Origin: Fulvivirga maritima
Lineage (GTDB): Bacteria; Bacteroidota; Bacteroidia; Cytophagales; Cyclobacteriaceae
Reading direction: 5' to 3'
DNA: 64,000 nucleotides
NCBI RefSeq assembly: GCF_021389955.1
Contig: NZ_CP089980.1
Coordinates: 3,901,001-3,965,000, forward strand
The translations under genes were made by a program, and so were the position numbers. Below, in pieces: positions 42,999-54,816 of the stretch (its first letter is position 1; each line of letters starts with the position of its first letter). The notes under the pieces were generated by a model. That model was not told where the DNA came from. It saw only the letters and a list, made by a program, of their open reading frames with translations, and searched no databases.

Positions 42999-45900
42999 CT
43001 TAATTTTTAATATCCCTTGAATAGTAAAGGGTAATAATTCCTTTTTCTGTCTATAAGTGCATGCAAAATGGTTACATAAATGTGTAATAATGAATTAATT
43101 AATGTTTAAAAATGATTTATATATTACATGATGTGCTTTCAGGTTTAAAGTCTTCTTTAATGTTATTTTAGTTGGTAATAGTACTGTTTCTGTAATGAGT
43201 TTTAGTCATGAAGAGGTTGGTTTTTTTGCTTCTAGTAGTGTTGCTAGGGGGTGAAGTGTGTGCTCAGGGCGTTCCATGAGGGGTTGAGGGTTCATATTTG
43301 CAAATGTGGTATGATGCTTCGGTTTTATCATACTCAAATAATTCGATCGTTGATTCTTGGGATGATAGGTCTGTAAATGCAAATAATATTACACAGGTAA
43401 TATATGATTCAAGACCTTTATTTAAATCAAACTTAGATCCTAATTATTCATTTAATTCAGTTCGGTTTGATGGCGTAGATGACTATCTCAATATTGATGG
43501 TAGCGCCATTGAAAATACTAATTACACTGTAATAGCTGTAGCTGCCAGGCGGGCTAGTGGCAGAAATGTAATTATGGCCGGAAGCACCTCCGGATCTAAT
43601 CAAAATTTCCATCCTTATTTTAATGGGAGCAGCTTGCATTTTCATCAATTGGGAAATGACTTTAATGCTGCTTATACCGGAGGAGCAGGTTCTGCTATAG
43701 ATGCCACCTCTCCAGATTTCGGTGTTTTTGCGTTTCGTTTGTCATCATCTCAAAGAGATATACATCAAAATGGAGCGCAGATTGGAGCTAATGTTTCTGT
43801 TTCTAAGCTCACTTCATTTGCAGGTGCTGCCTTGGGGCGTTTTGAGGCTGAGAATGAATTTAGCCAGCTAGACTTAGCGGAACTCATAATTTATTCTGAT
43901 GACCTTTCAGATTTGGAATTGATAATAGTTGAAAACTATTTGAGTTCGAAGTACGGGATCAATATGGATCAGAATGATTATTATATTGGTGGTTTAGCAG
44001 CCAATGGAAGCCACAGGATAGACGTGGCGGGTGTCGGAGTAAGGGCATCTGATGTGGTTGCTTCTAGTTCTTCTGCAGATATTACAGTTTCTATAGAGGG
44101 TAGTACTTCTAATTTTGAATTGTTATTTGGACATAATGATTTGACTAATCTTGTTTCTACCACTGATCTAGGAACTGGAGTAGATGAAAGGTGGAGCAGG
44201 ACCTGGTTTCTTGATAAAACCGGAACAGGGGATATTACTATCAGTTTTGATTTTGAAGATGGCTTTTCTAATTATCCCAGTGGTAATTATGATAATTATG
44301 AGCTACTAAAATGGTCAGGAACCAGCTATGAAGTGGTTAATTTATCTGCCTCCTCAAAAAGGATTGTAGGTAGTGAAATGATATTTGAGCTGTCTGATTC
44401 AGATTTAACAGATGGCATTTATACTCTCGGAACGACCAATAGTGTGGAAAGTCCGGTGAGTGGTGCTTCTAACAGAACCTGGTATAGTTATGCTTCAGGT
44501 AATTGGAATGATCCTACTACATGGACCTTGGATGGGGCTGTAGTGCCGGACCAGGTGCCTGCTGCCGGAGGAGTGCCTTCTGCTTCAGATAACGTGGTCA
44601 TTACATCGGGCAGAATGGTTACTATGGATGCAGACGCTGCAGCGGCCGGTAGTTTAGAGGTGACCGGAGAGCTTGATATTGACAATACCAGTGGGCATGA
44701 GTTTAAAACTATTGCAGGTCAAGGCACAGTTCATATTAGAGGGTATAATGAAGGTGGTAATATCGTTGATAATTTTCCTAACGGAGATGTAACGCTGTTT
44801 GCTGATAGTCTTTCAGGAGGTACTGTTAGGATTTATGGAGCAGGTGTAGAGCTGAATAATGACCGTGTGTTCAATGATGTAATAATTGACCTTAATTCAA
44901 GTTCTGATCATGCTGTATTAACTTCAGACTATAAAATCAATGGTGATTTATTAATTCAAAACGGTGATTTTCAGGTTAATAATGATTCTTCGCCTATTGC
45001 GCGTAGGGTGGAAGTATACCATAATCTTGAAGTCAGAAATTCAGGAGGCATTTCTGTGGGGCAAGGAAATACTATAGGATCATTTTCCATACCCGGAGAC
45101 ATGCCCGCTTTGGGAGAATATCATAATATATTTCACCAATTAGTCTTATATGGCGATTTTACAAATGAAGGATCAGCCCGATTTACCAACCTATCTGCTC
45201 CTTTGTATAATCAGTTTGCAACTAACGGTGCGGTTACGGTCACCTTTAAAGGGAGTCATGATAATGATACGTACCTCGCCGGAGTTACTGATTTCTATAA
45301 CTTAATTGTAGATAAAGGGACGGATAAAACTTATGAATTAGAAATTAATGCTACTCAAGCATCTAATTTTCAACTGTATGGTCCTAATAATGTTGGAGGC
45401 CGTGTAGGAGGTGAGTTTACTCATGATAATCCTGAAATTAGAAAAGCTCTATTCATTAAAAATGGTACTTTAAAACTAGCTGGTAAGGTAAATATACCTA
45501 CGCTTACAGAAGGGGCTGAAGCAGGAGGCAGTGGTGATTATTTTATAGGAAGTAAAGGTGCTTTATGGATTGCGGGAGAAGATGTTTCTGTCTATTCTAC
45601 GGCTAGTAATGTTTCGCAAGTACCATCTGGAGCCGTTGGGCTTTCCACAGGATCAGGTAATCAAGCCATGTCTGTTTATGGACAATTAAGAATTTCATAT
45701 GGCTTTTTAGGAACCAGAAATAGTGCAGGTATTGTGTTTTGGAATGCACAAAGTGGAGAAGTGCAAATAGATGGAGGCACGGTAAATGTTTCTCAGATAA
45801 GATCTACTGACGGTGGCTCAGGCAATAGCTCATATATCCAAAACGGAGGAGAAGTGTATGTGAGAGGTAATTCTACTGAGCCTGGTGAAGTAAGCGCAGA

Positions 45901-48900
45901 TTATGGATTATTCAGTATTCATTTACCAGAAAGTGTGTTTAAAATGACTGGTGGGCATTTGTATGTATCAGGAGCAAGAGCGCTGGCAGATCATACAGGT
46001 GATGCTTCAGGCCAGTATCATGGTGGTGGCTTATTTATTAATTCAGCAGAAGGGCGTTATGAAGTGTCTGGTGGTACCGTGCACCTCGTTAATAACACTA
46101 ATAATAATTTTGTGATATCCTGTAGTATACCGCTTTGGAATGTAGAGATGAGCAAGCAAGGAGGATCTGCAACACAGGTAGACTTGCAGGAGGCTACTTC
46201 TGGTAGTGCGGTGGCTGGTCAATATACAACTATCAATAATCCCGTGTTACGAGTGCTCAATGATCTGACTATCAGAAGTGGAGTAGAGTTTGATCATAAT
46301 GGTTATAATGTAGAGGTGGGCAGTGATTTAATGATTGAAAATGGAGCTTCCTATATATATAATGAGAGCAAAAGGAATACCTTAACTATTAATGGAACGG
46401 ATAATTCTCTTATTTTTTTGTTAAATATTGATGGTGGAGGAGCAGCTTCAGATCAGCAGCTTTTTTATAACCTGATTATAGATAAGCCTCATGGTAAGGT
46501 GGTGAGCTTAGCTTCGGGTAAAACGGGCAGTGAATATAACGGCTATAATAATAATCTTTTCAGAGTTAATGGTGAAGCCTTTAAAGTGCTAAGTGGCACT
46601 TTAGATCAAGGTAGACATAGTATTCTGGTGAATTGTGATACGCTGGTTAATTATGATGTGCTTACCGTTTATAATAGAGAAAATGCTACGCCTGATTCTC
46701 AATTTAATGGTAATAATGATCAGTTAAAAATGGCTGCTAATCAGGGTACTCCTACTGATATAGTGGTGCTTACTGCTGACACTGCCATGATAGGGAATTT
46801 GAAATTTTACATGGTGGATAATATAGTTACGCTTAATAGTGACTTGTATATTCAATATTTAGAATATTCTAATGGTCGCCTAAATATTGAGGATAATAAC
46901 CTTAAGATTGATTATCTGGATGAGTCAAAGTCTTTTACCCGAGGTGGATCTTCAGTAAGAGATATGATAGTTGCCAATGGAGCGGATTCTGATGGCGGAA
47001 TATCAATGTATATCCATAGAAATGGCACTTTTAAATATCATTTTGGTCAGGGCTTAACCAATAGTGAACCCGGTTCTCGTTACGTGCCTGCAGAGGTAAG
47101 TATTAGTAATTTCAATGATGATGGGTACATCACCATTCGTCCGGTAGATAAAATTTTAAGTACTACACAAAATCAGGGAGACGTCTTGTCTTATTATTGG
47201 AAGGTAGATTATTTTGGGTTTAGTACACTGCCTACAGTAAGTTATACTTTTAAATATTATGATCAGGATCTTGATGGCTCTGCTAACGAGGCTTTTTTTG
47301 TAGCAGGAAAAGTATTAGATGACACTCCTTTTACCAGAAATTATGAAGATGACAATATTCCTGAAAATGAAGGGGTTAATACTTCAAATAATCGTATAGT
47401 GTTTAACGGGCCTTTAGATAATGGTTTTACACTTGAGAATGCCAGTTATACTGCAGGTGAAAATACCCGCTTTGTTGGAGCACCGGAAGTGTTTTATAAT
47501 ACTAATGTGGGGGTAAGAAACTGGAATGATGGCACTAAGTGGACTACTAATGCCAATGGCTCAGATGATGGAGTGAATGATTATCCTCAGGCAGGAGATA
47601 TTGCTATTATTCAAAATTACGGTCAGAGTAATGATCGAGGCTGGGTGAATGCTAACATTGATATTCAGGTAGCTAAGTTGATATTTGATCGATCAAACGG
47701 CGGTTTTGGCCCTCGATTGCGCATGACTAATAGAACGGCTACCCATGATTTAGGTATCGTTTCAGGAGGAGGTACACTTTATTTTGCAGTTCGTGCTTCG
47801 CAAGTGCCTACTATCACATCCAATACTGATTTAGGGTTGTTTAATCAAAATGAGTATGCATATTTCCTTTTTGATATTGATGCTGATAACCAGGTAGTTG
47901 ATATGCTGGCCGATATAGAGGAATATCCTAATGTGCGAATTGAAAGTGGAAATGGAAATAATGATGATGACAATCGAATTTTAATAACTTCTCAGCCTAT
48001 TGTAATTAATGGCTTTTTACGAATGGACAGGTCTTGCCGCTTCAGAGCTAATCATGATGTTACAATAAAGAAAGACCTACGTATAACCTGGCAAGAAAAC
48101 CGCTGTACTTTTGAAATAGGAGATGTGAGAGAGGTTACTGTTACCATAGAGGGAGATTTAAGACTGGAAGATGGTAATGGGAATGATAACTCTCGACTGC
48201 TTGTGAAAAATGACAGCCAGCAGGGCTTTGAGCATATCATTCGAGTAGGTGGAAATGTGGAAATAGAATCAGTCAATTCAAGTTCATCAGCGTTTGATTT
48301 ATACAATGGTGATGCTCCTAATAACAATGCCATCTTAGAGTTTTTTAATGAGGGAAGTGTTTCCTTTTCAAATGCCTCTTCAATTACTCCAGAGTTGTAT
48401 CGGGTAAAGGTGAATAAAGCCAGTGTGCAGGATTCTGTTACTATGGAGGCTAACTTTGTTTTGAATGGACCTACTAGTGGTGCAGGTGTAAAAAACGCAT
48501 TGGAGCTTACACAAGGTACTTTTGTGGTTGATCATCCTGATATTGAACTGGATTTAAACACTGGTGATGACAATTTTGAGATCCCTGCAGTAGCTACTTT
48601 ACAAATCAATAATGGGCTAGCGCAAGTGAGCGGAGATGATACCGGCATATTGCTAGATGGTGGCCTTGTAATAAATGGAGGTGCCTTGAATATGGATACG
48701 GGGCTAGGTAATGGCAATAATTATATTGAATATTCCGCATCAGGTAATGCTATTATCAAAGTTGTGAGTGGTAGCATGATAGTGGGTGGTCAGGTTCGTA
48801 GATCATTAATAGCTACTACAGGAGTTTTGAAATATGAGCAAAGTGGTGGTGATGTATTACTGGGTACTCGTAACCCTGTTAATGGAACAAGAGGGGTGCT

Positions 48901-49078
48901 GGAAGTGCTGAATACAGGAAGTAGATTTGAGTATACCGGAGGTTCTCTCACGCTAGTCAGACAAAATTCATCATCGCCAGCTGTGGCTGCTTTAAATTTA
49001 CAGCCTACTAATTTTTCAGTGAGTCAAACCCTTTTTGTTGGAAATGCAAATACACCGGCAAATCAAAATGACTTTGGT

Positions 49079-49083
49079 ATTAA
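49079..49083. repeat. Target-site duplication ATTAA (left copy)
   Basis: ATTAA flanks the IS at 49079-49083 and again at 50502-50506. Removing one copy plus the IS rejoins the reading frame of the disrupted gene: ...GGT ATT AAT GCT AAT.... A 5-bp duplication with CCC-beginning ends fits the IS1380 group. Confidence 0.85.
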
Positions 49084-49102
49084 CCCTGATTATGCATTAG
49101 AA
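49084..49102 (+). repeat. IS1380-type left terminal inverted repeat
   Basis: Reads CCCTGATTATGCATTAGAA; the partner at 50483-50501 differs at two of 19 positions. Confidence 0.9.
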
Positions 49103-49175
49103 AACTAAAAGTTTAGAAAATCCTTCGATAATTGTGTAAAAAGATCGATTTTGATGAGGTATAAAAATCACCAGA

Positions 49176-50495
49176 ATGGTTACTCAAAATATAGGGTCTT
49201 TACCCATTGAATATTCCTCCAAGCCAGTGACACCCTTTGGAGGGATGAGTTTAATGAAACGATTTATCGATCAGGTAGGGATACGAGAAAAATTAGCCGA
49301 ACTGGCACTTCCATCTCCTGGTTCTAACCGAGGGTATGACCCCAAGCAAATCGTAGAGAGTTTTTGGCTGAGTATCTGGACAGGGGCTAGTAGATACATC
49401 CATTGTGACTGGTTGAGATATGATACTGTTTTACAGTCAATTTTTGGATGGGATGGTATGCCTAGCCAAAGTACCTACAGTCGTTTTTTTGGAAAATTCT
49501 CTCAATCCCTAAACAACGAAGTATTTCCAGAGCTTCAACAATGGTTCTTTGACCAGCTCCGTTTAGGAGCACTCACCATTGATTTTGATAGTACTGTGAT
49601 CACTCGATATGGAGATCAACAAGGGAGTAGTAAAGGTTATAACCCCAACAAAAGAGGGAGAAATTCACATCACCCCTTGATGGCCTTTGTGAGTCAAACC
49701 AGAATGGTGGCCAATGCATGGCTCAGGCCAGGCAACACAGCGGCCAGTAGTAGTTGCAGGGAGTTCATGGAAGAAACCTTTAAGCACGCCTTGGCAGGAC
49801 AAAAAGTAGGTCTGGTAAGGGCCGATAGTGGTTTTTACAACGAAGAAATCATGTCATATCTAGATGAAGAACTCCTCAATTACATTATGGCTGTACGCAT
49901 GTACCCCAATGTAAAAAGCGAAGTTTGGGGGCTTAAAGATTGGGTCAAACTGGCAAAGGGAATAGAGCTGAACGAGATGGTTTTCAGTCATGAAAACGGT
50001 AAGCCAAGACGATACATTATTGTAAAAAAGCAAGTTGACATCAGGCCACATGCAGGAGGCAAGGAACTTTTTGAAGATCAGCCTGGCTATCGATATAGTT
50101 GCTATGTGACCAATATGGATTTACCTCTGGATCAGATTTGGAACATGTACAACACCCGCGCCGATTGTGAGAACAGAATTAAGGAATTGAAACAAGATTT
50201 TGGGCTTGAAAATTTTTGTTTACAAGATTTTTGGGCAACAGAAGCCTCCTTTCGCTTTATCATGGTGGCTTACAATTTGATGAGTTTATTCAGGCATTTT
50301 GCGTTGAACCATCATCGAAAAGCAACCCTATCAACCCTCAGATCCTATTGCTTTGCATTAGGAGCCTGGACAGCAAACCATGCTAATAAAAAGGTTCTAA
50401 AAATCTCATTACCCTCCAAAAGAAGACCCTGGATGGAGGGAATATTCTTGAACATATCGTCTACTAGTCCTCCTTTTGATTATTCTAATGAATAA
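49176..50495 (+). CDS. IS1380-family transposase
   Basis: A 439-residue DDE transposase. Visible: GYDPKQIVESFWLSIWTG, TIDFDSTVITRYGDQQG with the first acidic site near 136, GYNPNKRGRNSHHPLMAF, VGLVRADSGFYNEE with the second Asp, and the Glu of YNTRADCENRIKELKQDF near 330. The arrangement DS...ADSGF...EN-IKELK is that of the IS1380/DDE_1 transposases. The protein appears complete. It shares its strand with the disrupted gene but no functional link. Confidence 0.92.
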   Translation: MVTQNIGSLPIEYSSKPVTPFGGMSLMKRFIDQVGIREKLAELALPSPGSNRGYDPKQIVESFWLSIWTGASRYIHCDWLRYDTVLQSIFGWDGMPSQSTYSRFFGKFSQSLNNEVFPELQQWFFDQLRLGALTIDFDSTVITRYGDQQGSSKGYNPNKRGRNSHHPLMAFVSQTRMVANAWLRPGNTAASSSCREFMEETFKHALAGQKVGLVRADSGFYNEEIMSYLDEELLNYIMAVRMYPNVKSEVWGLKDWVKLAKGIELNEMVFSHENGKPRRYIIVKKQVDIRPHAGGKELFEDQPGYRYSCYVTNMDLPLDQIWNMYNTRADCENRIKELKQDFGLENFCLQDFWATEASFRFIMVAYNLMSLFRHFALNHHRKATLSTLRSYCFALGAWTANHANKKVLKISLPSKRRPWMEGIFLNISSTSPPFDYSNE

Positions 50496-50501
50496 TCCGG
50501 G
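50483..50501 (-). repeat. IS1380-type right terminal inverted repeat
   Basis: Plus strand ttctaatgaataatccggg, the inverted partner of 49084-49102. The transposase stop codon is at 50493-50495, within the repeat. Confidence 0.88.
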
Positions 50502-53500
50502 ATTAATGCTAATATTCCATTGGCAGGATTGCGTATTAGTGGCAATAATGCCCCTGTAGCTTATATCAGAGTCAATCCTTTAGTGTTATCAGGAGACTTG
50601 TTTATTGAAAATGGAGCTTCACTTAATGCTAATGGTATAGATTTAACCTTGCAAGCTGATTTTGTTAATAACGGAACTTATATACCGGCCGCTAATACTA
50701 CCATTTTCAGATCATCACAAGCGCAAAGTTTAAGTGGTACTGGCTTATTTAACTTTTTTGATTTTACTAAGCAAGGAACGGGTGCTCTTACCATTGAAGA
50801 AGATATTGCCATCAATAATCTGTTTAGGTTAGAAGAAGGAATATTACAAGATTCAGGTAACAATATCTCTCTCTATGGAGATGCTATCATAGATGCTACT
50901 CACCAAAGTGGTGATGGTAATGGACTTGTATTTCTTGGCGGCGATCAACAAAGGTTACAGCGGACTATGGCTGGCACCAGTGATTTAGGAGTGGTTACGA
51001 TAAACAATGCGCAAGGGGTAATTATTCCTGAGGGTAATGGTTATAATTTTAATGTTAATAACCAGTTGAGAATGCAGTCAGGTGTATTCAATATCGGTAG
51101 TTCATTAATTACTGTAGGTCAAAATGCTGATATTGCTCCTGTTACTCCATTTTCAGTGACTAATATGATAAGAACCAATAGTTCTTTTGCTGATAATGGA
51201 GTTAGGAAAGTTTTTCCGGCAGGTTATAATTCTACCTTTATTTATCCGATAGGTGAATCTAAATATACGCCGGTTACTCTTGATTTTTCAGGATCAGGCT
51301 ATAATAGTGGCAACTCACTAGGTAGTATAACGGCGAAACCAGCCAATGAATATCACCCGGCAATAGACGAGGGTATTGATTATTTCGCTTCAGGAGATAT
51401 CAATAATGTACTTCAATATTATTGGACGCTAAGAGCTGACAATCTTAATAATTTTAAGGGAGTAGCTTTATTTCAATATGATGAAGCGGATGTTGCCGTA
51501 GCTGAAGCAGGTTACTCTGAAGAAGACTATTTGGCAGCTCAAATATTATATGATAACAATCCGAATAATAATATTAATAAGTTCACTACCTCAGAGGTGA
51601 ACCATGTTTCTAACATAATCACTTTTGCTCTTGATGGCGGAGGTGCAGGAATTACTAATTCAGGTATTTCTGGTGATTACTTTGCAGGAATTGATAATGC
51701 TATTCCTGATAATATTGCCACTTATATTTCGCAGACAGATGGCGATGTAAATCAGGAAATTTATGACCAATTAGTACCAGGAGGAGGTGCGCCTCAAGGA
51801 GCTATTCTAATAGTAGATATTAATGATAAGGTAGTCTTTAATCTGGATAATATCAATTTATATAAAACCGAAATTAGAGAAGGCGCTACTCTTACAATAG
51901 ATGAAACGCTGGGGCATAGACTGGGCATAATAACGGGCACAGGTACGTTGAAATTAGTCAGTAATGGTAATAGTGTTTCGTTGCCAGCAGGTGATTATAG
52001 TGAGTTTTTCTCTTGTAGTGGAGGGGAGTTAGAGTATGCCGGAAGTGGTAATTATTATATCTTGGGAGGTATAAACAACGTCAGAAAATTGTCATTAACC
52101 GGCGGTGGACAAAGGAGATTTCCTAATAATGATATCACTGTTTGCGAAGATTTTTTGGTGGATGGCCCACAAGTAAACTACGTAAATGGAAGAACGTTTA
52201 CTGTGAATAATGAAATGCTGATTACAGCCGGTACTGTACGTGCTCCAAGCGGGAACTCAGGTAGGTTTACGGTATTGGGTAATACCATAATCTCTGGCGG
52301 AGGCTTCCGTGGTGCTAGCAGTGGCCGATCTAGTTTTGTGGGTAATCTCACTATTGATGGTGGTGATTTTAACGTGGGCTCCACTAATTATAGAGTGCTT
52401 TTATACAGAAACTTATCGTACTCTTCAGGTAGTTTTAATGCAGGTATTGGTAGTGCACAGTTAGTACTGAGTTCTAGCTCAGTATATAACTACACTAATC
52501 ATATTTATGGAGACTTTACAGGCTTAAGAAGCTTCTATAACCTTAGTGTAGATAAAGACAATAGAGGCGGCGGCGTAGCGCTTCATAATGATATTCAAAT
52601 AAGTAATACGCTCACTTTGACTGATGGAGTGGTAGAGACGAATGGTCATTCGGTTTCATTTAATGCAGAAACCACCGTGACGCCAGCAGCAGGAAATGAG
52701 AATTCTTATATAGATGGGAAGGTGATCAAGCCGATCTCTTCTGCAGGGCAGGGGTTTACTTTTCCATTAGGTAATAGTGGTGAATGGAGACCTGCCAGGG
52801 TGCTCAACGTTTCTGAGGGCGGAAGAAGCTGGGGAGCTGAATATTTCTCAAGAAATCCTCTGTGGGATTCCCGAATTACAAATTTAGAACCTACAAATTC
52901 TGAAATTAAAATAGTGAGTAATGCAGAATATTGGGTCATATCAGATGGAACGGTTGCTTCTACAGGGGTGACTGCAAGTGTAGGACTCAGTTGGGGACTT
53001 CTAAGCGATGTTTCTTTTTCATCTTCAGAAAGGGAGGAGTTAGAAGTGTTAATGTGGAATGAGAATATAGAATCATGGGATAACTATGGAGGAGGTTCTT
53101 TCAGTAGTGGCCATACTCAGTCTTTTGGAACTTTTGTATCTACATCTCCAATGTCTTTCTCTGAGCATGTATTTACTTTGGGCTCAGGAGATGAGGCCAA
53201 TCCATTACCTATTTCTTTAGAGTCGTTCACAGGAGAAAATGATGATTTAGTGAATCATTTATATTGGACTACGCTATCAGAAACTAATAATGATTATTTT
53301 GAAATACAAAGATCTGTTGATGGTGTCAACTTTGAAACGATCACTATTATTTCAGGAGCCGGTACCTCTGCAGAATCTATTTCTTATAATTATACAGATG
53401 CCACGCCTGGTTTTGGTGTAAATTATTACAGGCTAAAACAGGTTGATTTTGATGGTACCAGCACTATTGCTCCGCAGATAGTAAGATTGGAGCTGCATAA

Positions 53501-53774
53501 TAGAGCAAGTGAAATTAATGTAGTGGTTTACCCTAACCCTGCTAAGTCAGAAAACCTTAATTTACGGATTATTACAGGTTTTGAAGCGCCTGCTTATGTT
53601 AAAATGTATGACCTTTTTGGAAGAGTGTGTTATGAGCGGGTTTTTCAGTATTACGAACTGAATGAAGATATTAGACTTGGTATAACCGAGTCAATCAGCT
53701 CCGGAATTTATGTGATTACTATAGAGCAAGGAGGGGTAAGAATAGACAAAAAAGTGATGATCTCAGATAAGTAG
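50502..53774 (+). pseudogene. Giant T9SS-type surface protein, 3' fragment
   Basis: Continuation of the gene cut at 49083; from the right ATTAA the frame reads INANIPLAGLRISGNN and runs to a stop at 53774, about 1090 residues. It contains further beta-repeat units and a C-terminal T9SS type A sorting domain, about the last 85 residues (VVVYPNPAKSENLNLRI, MYDLFGRVCYE, ISSGIYVITIEQGG, KVMISDK), preceded by an Ig-like module (LISLESFTGENDD.. through WTTLSETNNDYFEIQRS). T9SS exports such proteins and usually anchors them to the cell surface. Alone it has no signal peptide and should not be secreted. Confidence 0.88.
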
Positions 53775-53784
53775 AGATCATCAC
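53748..53784 (-). terminator. Intrinsic terminator of rsmE inside the end of the adhesin gene
   Basis: GTGATGATCTC (53754-53764) and GAGATCATCAC (53774-53784) give an 11-bp perfect stem with a 9-base loop; on the minus strand the stem is followed by TTTTTT (53748-53753). It thus terminates transcripts from rsmE while the hairpin also overlaps the adhesin stop codon. Confidence 0.8.
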
Positions 53785-54479
53785 CAATTGATTAAATTCA
53801 GGGTATGGCAAGCTGTAAGTCCTGCGGTTTCTGTTCTTAAAGTACTAGGCCCTAAGCTGACCATTTTAAAATTGTTTTCAAGGGCAGTTTGTAGCTCTTC
53901 TTTGCTGAAGTCGCCTTCAGGGCCTATAAGTGCACAATAGCTAGTGTTTTTAGAGGCTGATGCGTGTAATATAGATTCATTGCTCTTATCCACATAGGCT
54001 ATGAATTTCTCTTCCTGCAGTGGTTGAGAGATGAATTCCTCAAAAGGAATAAGCTCATTGATTTTTGGTAAGTATAATTGGCCAGACTGCTTAATAGCAC
54101 TTACAGCCTTTTTTAATAACCTGTCAACCTTCAGCACCCTTCGTTCAGAGTTTTGGCTAAGGATAAAGCTCACCTCTTGAACGCCTATTTCTACTACTTT
54201 TTCAATAAACCACTCCATGCGATCCATATTTTTAGTAGGGGAGATGGCTATATGAATATAATGAGCAGGAGGCGCTTCATTTAAAGTTTCCTTAATGCTA
54301 AACTCACATTTTTTATGATTAGCATTAGTGATAACTGCCGTGTACTTATTGCCGGCACCATCAATAATTTCAATTTGATCACCATTGGAGTGTCTTAACA
54401 CCTTTATGCAGTGCCTGGATTCTTCTTCATCAAGGAAGTGATCTCCTTTGGCTATGTCAGGTTGATAAAATAGGGGCAT
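53781..54479 (-). CDS. rsmE: 16S rRNA (uracil-1498-N3)-methyltransferase RsmE
   Basis: A 232-residue SPOUT-class methyltransferase methylating U1498 of 16S rRNA. The C-terminal knot motif is LIGPEGDFSKEELQTAL near 182 and SLGPSTLRTETAGLTACHTL near 208. The N-terminal PUA-like domain (about 1-70) contains DEEESRHCIKVLRH. Its start abuts the acyl-CoA-binding protein stop with no gap. Confidence 0.93.
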   Translation of the reverse strand: MPLFYQPDIAKGDHFLDEEESRHCIKVLRHSNGDQIEIIDGAGNKYTAVITNANHKKCEFSIKETLNEAPPAHYIHIAISPTKNMDRMEWFIEKVVEIGVQEVSFILSQNSERRVLKVDRLLKKAVSAIKQSGQLYLPKINELIPFEEFISQPLQEEKFIAYVDKSNESILHASASKNTSYCALIGPEGDFSKEELQTALENNFKMVSLGPSTLRTETAGLTACHTLNLINW

Positions 54480-54737
54480 TTAAGCGTATTTAGTTTGTAA
54501 TTCTTTTACCAGCTCTATATAAGATTTTTCAGCTTCTTCAGAAGACATGCCTTTTAGCTCTGCCCATGCATCATGCTTGGCTATGGCTTTGAAATCAAAG
54601 CCTCCTGGGCGCTCGCCGGTATTATCTCCTTCTGAGGCCTGTTTGTAAAGAGCGTACAGTTTAAGTAGTTCTTCGTTAGAAGGTCTTTTGGTTAGTTCTT
54701 TAGATGCTTTTACGGCATTTTGAAAGTCGGTATTCAT
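54480..54737 (-). CDS. Acyl-CoA-binding protein
   Basis: An 85-residue four-helix ACBP that binds long-chain acyl-CoA. Family residues: LLKLYALYKQASEGDNTGERPG near 24-45, KHDAWAELKGMSSEEAEKSY near 54-73. Such proteins are frequent in eukaryotes and patchy in bacteria, but common in Bacteroidota. It lies directly before rsmE on the same strand. Confidence 0.93.
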   Translation of the reverse strand: MNTDFQNAVKASKELTKRPSNEELLKLYALYKQASEGDNTGERPGGFDFKAIAKHDAWAELKGMSSEEAEKSYIELVKELQTKYA

Positions 54738-54762
54738 GAGGTATAGATTTTGGTTTAAACGA

Positions 54763-54792
54763 AAAAAGAGGCTTTGTTACAAGCCCCTTTTT
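54763..54792 (-). terminator. Intrinsic terminator of gltA
   Basis: On the minus strand AAAAAGGGGCTT pairs with AAGCCTCTTTTT (one G-T wobble) around a six-base loop, followed by T-rich sequence, 25 bases after the citrate synthase stop and before the acyl-CoA-binding protein gene. Confidence 0.82.
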
Positions 54793-54816
54793 AAATATTA
54801 TTTGTCTTACGTTGGC

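Larger units (their letters stand above)
43208..49108 (+). pseudogene. Giant T9SS-type surface protein, 5' fragment (nonsense codon and IS insertion)
   Basis: Reading from the ATG at 43208 gives a signal peptide MKRLVFLLLVVLLGGEVCAQ, then GVP and an in-frame TGA at 43277-43279; the same frame reopens as GVEGSYLQMWYDASV and stays open for 5.8 kb. In this class the motif after the signal is P-G-G-V, so the TGA is probably a GGA changed by one base. The exported protein would have an N-terminal LamG-like lectin domain (about residues 30-250), a module starting NRTWYSYASGNWNDPTTW (about 420), and then long beta-helix-like repeats. The gene meets the IS at 49084; the last 25 bases of frame (to 49108) are IS DNA. 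Without the signal peptide the rest cannot be exported. Confidence 0.85.
49084..50501 (+). mobile_element. IS1380-type insertion sequence, complete
   Basis: A 1418-bp element bounded by imperfect 19-bp inverted repeats and ATTAA duplications, encoding one transposase (49176-50495). Left end begins CCCTGATTATGCATTAGAA, right end inverted reads CCCGGATTATTCATTAGAA (17 of 19 identical). The transposase frame is intact and ends only six bases before the right end of the element, so the IS should be active, and the insertion is probably recent. Confidence 0.93.

Noticed and set aside
43298-49108. TTG at 43298 as real start of the giant protein
   Set aside because: It lies in frame with a signal peptide just upstream and would give a non-exported protein; the nonsense-codon explanation fits better.
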